A stretch of 64,000 nucleotides of DNA, taken from NCBI RefSeq assembly GCF_001039355.2, contig NW_019775180.1:602072-666071 (forward strand), in the 5' to 3' direction. Below are positions 60,742 to 64,000 of this stretch, piece by piece (position 1 is the first letter of the stretch; each line of letters begins with the position of its first letter). A model generated the notes under the pieces. It searched no databases and had not been told where the DNA came from. It saw only the letters and a list, made by a program, of their open reading frames with translations. Made by a program: the position numbers and the translations under genes. Source of the DNA: Lingula anatina. Its lineage: Eukaryota > Brachiopoda > Lingulata > Lingulida > Lingulidae.

Positions 60742-63551
60742 ATGGCAAAACATGCAAAAGTATTCCGGCATTCTTTTGACTTTGCCTTAAAAGATGTGAA
60801 AAAATGGTTTCCAGGCCATATGGCAAAAGGTTAGTAGCTTAGCTATTAAAGACATAGATTTGTACTTGAACATATATGAGCTATATGACCTTTGCAAATT
60901 GTTGCATGTAGCTAGCACATGCAGTGGGGAATCCCAAATTGACAAGATATTAACTCTCCATCTGTAGACCCTTTTTTGTCTGCAATCTTGTTAAAAACAG
61001 TTGAGTTGGGAAAGGTTTTTATGTAATTTAATGTTGGAAATGGGCTGTAACAGTGCTTATTTGTTTCATTTTGCTTATGTTTTTGCGATTGCAGTGAGTA
61101 TTATAATATGGTTTCTCTACAGCTTTGAACAAGAAATTGTAAATGGTTGCTGTATAATATTTTTCAGGACTTAAAGCACTTCAAGGAAGGGTGAAGGATG
61201 CAGATTGTATTATTGAAGTTCATGATGCAAGAGTATCCTTTGTTAATTGTATGATTTATATTAAAAATGGTGTGCATACAACATGATGTTTATGCTTTTT
61301 GTTTTTCAATCACACACATACTTTTTTGATTTGTCACTAACTGAGAGTAATTGATGAAATTATGTAAACTTGTTACTTATCTTGACTAATTTAAGATACC
61401 CTTTTCTGGGAGGAACAAAGTGTTTGGACAAACACTTATGATAAGGCCTCATATTTTACTTCTGAACAAGGTATTTATAAAAAATGAAGTAATAATTAAT
61501 TTTCACTTTTTCTCTGGTAAGTGATTGTAAATATTATATCAGTAGCTTAAAGGGATAATAACTCTTCATATGATATCTTTATTTCACAATAAAAACATTG
61601 TGAACAACTCATAGAAATATAATATATTCTGTTTTACCACAAAAACAGCAGTTATAGCTATTATTCTGAGATCTGAGCGTGTCTTCAGATCACGTGACTT
61701 CCATTGATGGCTGTACTCTGTTAAAATCTCTTAAGAGATTTTAACAAAAAACCAAACTTTTTAGAAAAAAACCAGGGACTAACTTTGAATGTAAAAATGG
61801 ATTCATTGACCATTGGTTAGTATGGGAAAATTGTTGTTTACTCCAGGAAAATTCATTTTTTGGCCAAAACGAAGAGTTATTATCCCTTTAACTCTTTTAA
61901 AACAATTAAGTGGATATGTTTCCACTGCTTATTAGTGTATACAATCTAAAATTCTCTAATTCTTAGAATAGATCATGAGTTTTTACTTGGTAAAGTTGTT
62001 TTATCTAACACAGTCAATCATTAATTAATATTTATATATTTATTAGGGTATTTATTTATTAAAATTTTTGATGAGTTTGACATTTGTGTGTTTACATGTA
62101 GACATGATACTTTAGCTATTATTCATACTTGATGAATGAATGAATGGATAATAATTTTACATTTATTTTTAGAAGGACCTTGCGGACATGTCAATGCAAA
62201 GCCAAGTTGTAGCCAAGTTAAAAGAAGAGGGCATGGCAAGAGTCTTGTTCACAAATTGCAAGGATCAGTATGGTAGTGCTCTAACCAAAAAGGTGCAGTA
62301 TGAATACAAAAAATTAATCTTAGAACTGTATCTGCCTTTGTGTACATAGCTAATGTTTTAAGAATGGCAGTTTATGCTTTTACGACAAGTCACATCTTGG
62401 ATTTTAATTGCTTTACAGCTTATTCCAACAATCTTAGATGTGGTTGAGGAGTACCCAAGATACAACAGAAGTGAGGTGTGTATGTTACATAGTTTTAATA
62501 TTGATGTATTGTAAAAACATCTGCTTAATCAGAACAGCATTCTCTGGCTTTAAGATTTATTCATGCTTATAATTTGAATTAAACTTGCTAGGCTAAAATT
62601 ACTCATTATTTTTAGGCAGATGAGCTGAAGCTCCTTGTTATAGGTGTACCTAATGTTGGAAAGTCATCCTTGATAAACAGTTTAAGAAGAATGCACATAA
62701 AAGGAAAGAAAGGTGTGGTATAAATTATTAAAGAATTCTTTTTGATATTTGTTCATGTACCACTACAAATTTGTCCCTGTCTTTATAGTGTTATGTTATA
62801 CTATTCAGGTAAAGCTACTTCTGTTGGAGGAGTTGCAGGCGTAACCAGAAGTTTAATGGAGAAAATAAAGGTAATGTTTGTACTTCATTAAAGCTAGTAA
62901 ATTTTGTTTAAGAAAACTTTTACTAGCAGTGAGGATGAATGTCAGAGGTAAATTATGTGATGAACATTTTATAAATGTGAACAATTCTTTCTTTTATAGC
63001 CTCTTAAGTAATTTTATAATAACCAAGCAAATCCTTCATGGACAACATATACACACACACTTATGTATCTAGTACCCGTTCATTTATTTATATTTTAATA
63101 TTTTAAACTGTAAAGTCTTAATGATAAGAAATAAATATAGGTGTACAAAATTCAAATCTGCACATTTTTAAAATGCACAAGAGTGAAAATTGTGGTGTCC
63201 TTCGTGCCTTCTTTTTCATGTGTTACTCTGGGTCTTTGTAAATATTATTTTAAAATAGAGAATGATTTCATCTATATTACTGACCAAACGTGAGATTGGT
63301 TAAAACCTATCAAGCATTATGTAGGCAATGGAAGCACTTGTCATAGATCAGCAAATTTATTCCCTTAGCCTTTTACCTGTCATACTATAAAGCTTTTATA
63401 AGAGCTTGGTGAAGCAATAGACTTTAAGTTCGCATTTTTTTTCATTTATTGCAGGTGTGTGAAGACCCTTTGATCTACCTCTATGACAGTCCAGGAATCC
63501 TGCAACCAAATATCAAAGATGTTGAAGTTGGAATGAAACTGGCACTGTGTG
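60742..63551 (+). CDS. MTG1: MTG1 mitochondrial GTPase, copy 2 (exons 1-8, continues)
   Basis: Exons 60742-60829, 61168-61232, 61396-61470, 62173-62292, 62419-62475, 62616-62712, 62809-62870 and 63455-63551 give 661 nt, about 220 codons, in consistent phase; human MTG1 has ~334 residues. In addition to the motifs of copy 1 it includes exon 8 with the G3 box YDSPGIL and MKLALCG, completing the permuted G4-G1-G2-G3 order. The start ATGGCAAAACAT is kept. A targeting peptide is not obvious, and the short N-terminus (27 residues before HMAKG) is near family norm. The last exons are beyond the window. Intron 3 carries a 337-bp MITE absent from copy 1. Confidence 0.93.
61551..61887. mobile_element. 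337-bp MITE with TTAA target site, copy 2
   Basis: Same family as 7691-8028: AGGGATAATAACTCTTC to GAAGAGTTATTATCCCT, between TTAA sites 61547-61550 and 61888-61891. It sits in MTG1 intron 3 of the second copy; the first copy has one TTAA at 57571-57574. It contains a palindromic step aaaatctcttaagagatttt. Confidence 0.93.
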
Positions 63552-64000
63552 GTGAGCTTGCTGAACATTGCTTATGGACTTCGATGCTTCAATTTTAAAT
63601 TAGTGTTTTGTGTGAGACAAAAAAAAAAAAGATGTTCTTGACTAATTTTTGCATTCTTACACCATCAGTTTAACTCAACAAAATTGTTATTGACTCATTG
63701 AGGTACAGAAATGTATACCCATGCATGATATTGTTTTCTAGATATGTATTCCATTAATAAACAGTATGTAGTTATATGTCAAATTCACTGAAATGAATTC
63801 CATCGGTTTCCCCTCATTGAGGGTACTGGTTTATGATTATCAAAATACCAAAAAGGAGTTTTTTTTGTGCATCTAATCATTCAATAATACCTTTCTGCTG
63901 ATTAAAAACAATAAAAATCCCTCTTGAAGTATAAAGCATGTTAGCATTTATACAACTTATTGCTAAGTGTAAGTATATGTATAGGCACCTCAGTGTTTAT
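63552..64000. other. MTG1 intron 8 (partial)
   Basis: Sequence after the donor GTGAGC at 63552. No further exon is visible before the window ends. Confidence 0.6.

Overview
The window is animal nuclear DNA, AT-rich and intron-rich, with three recognisable conserved genes in a dense background of transposable elements. Canonical GT-AG introns, EGF/cadherin domains, a TBC1D2-type Rab GAP, TMEM70 and MTG1 place it in Metazoa. Penelope-like, Gypsy (SCAN-like gag), non-LTR, hAT-like and TTAA-target elements, low GC and two divergent copies of several stretches suggest a highly heterozygous marine invertebrate such as a mollusc or other lophotrochozoan. The species cannot be named from the sequence.

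Layout. 1-5.1 kb: a dispersed repeat, a ~193-bp satellite, and a Gypsy LTR retrotransposon collapsed in assembly. 5.1-13.5 kb: mostly gene-free, with several MITEs and two candidate terminal exons of an unidentified gene (minus, 10.1-11.0 kb). 13.6-17.3 kb: a broken non-LTR retrotransposon with a TTAA MITE nested in its endonuclease. 17.3-17.9 kb: a Penelope-like fragment (GIY-YIG endonuclease between 67-bp inverted arms) with a candidate hammerhead ribozyme at one edge. 19.7-23.2 kb: the 3' part of an EGF-repeat plus cadherin membrane protein (minus), whose most upstream visible exon is cut by a TATAGG-type element. 23.2-32.8 kb: three copies of that element, two of them ~3 kb and in opposite orientation. 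33-35 kb: MITEs.

36.1-36.8 kb: TMEM70 (plus; ATP-synthase/complex I assembly factor). 37.8-49.6 kb: a complete TBC1D2-type gene (minus, convergent with TMEM70). Nineteen coding exons join in consistent phase to 977 codons (PH domain, coiled coil, TBC domain), and one intron appears to be GC-AG. One of its introns holds a 663-bp element with perfect 77-bp inverted repeats, an 8-bp target duplication and a captured RecQ-like helicase motif. 46.7-50.6 kb (intron 1, first coding exon and promoter side) is repeated at 50.6-54.6 kb after a single N. 53.9-56.2 kb: a decayed coiled-coil, transposase-like gene (minus). 56.8-58.6 kb and 60.7-63.6 kb: two copies of the 5' part of MTG1 (plus), a circularly permuted mitochondrial GTPase; the second runs off the window.

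The isolated Ns (4659, 31546, 50589, 59123) sit at or next to repeat or duplication boundaries, so many duplications probably reflect unmerged haplotypes or local misjoins. Because of this, several transposon insertions can be read as filled versus empty sites inside one window. No operon logic applies. The three housekeeping-type genes are neighbours with no evident shared pathway, except that TMEM70 and MTG1 are both mitochondrial.
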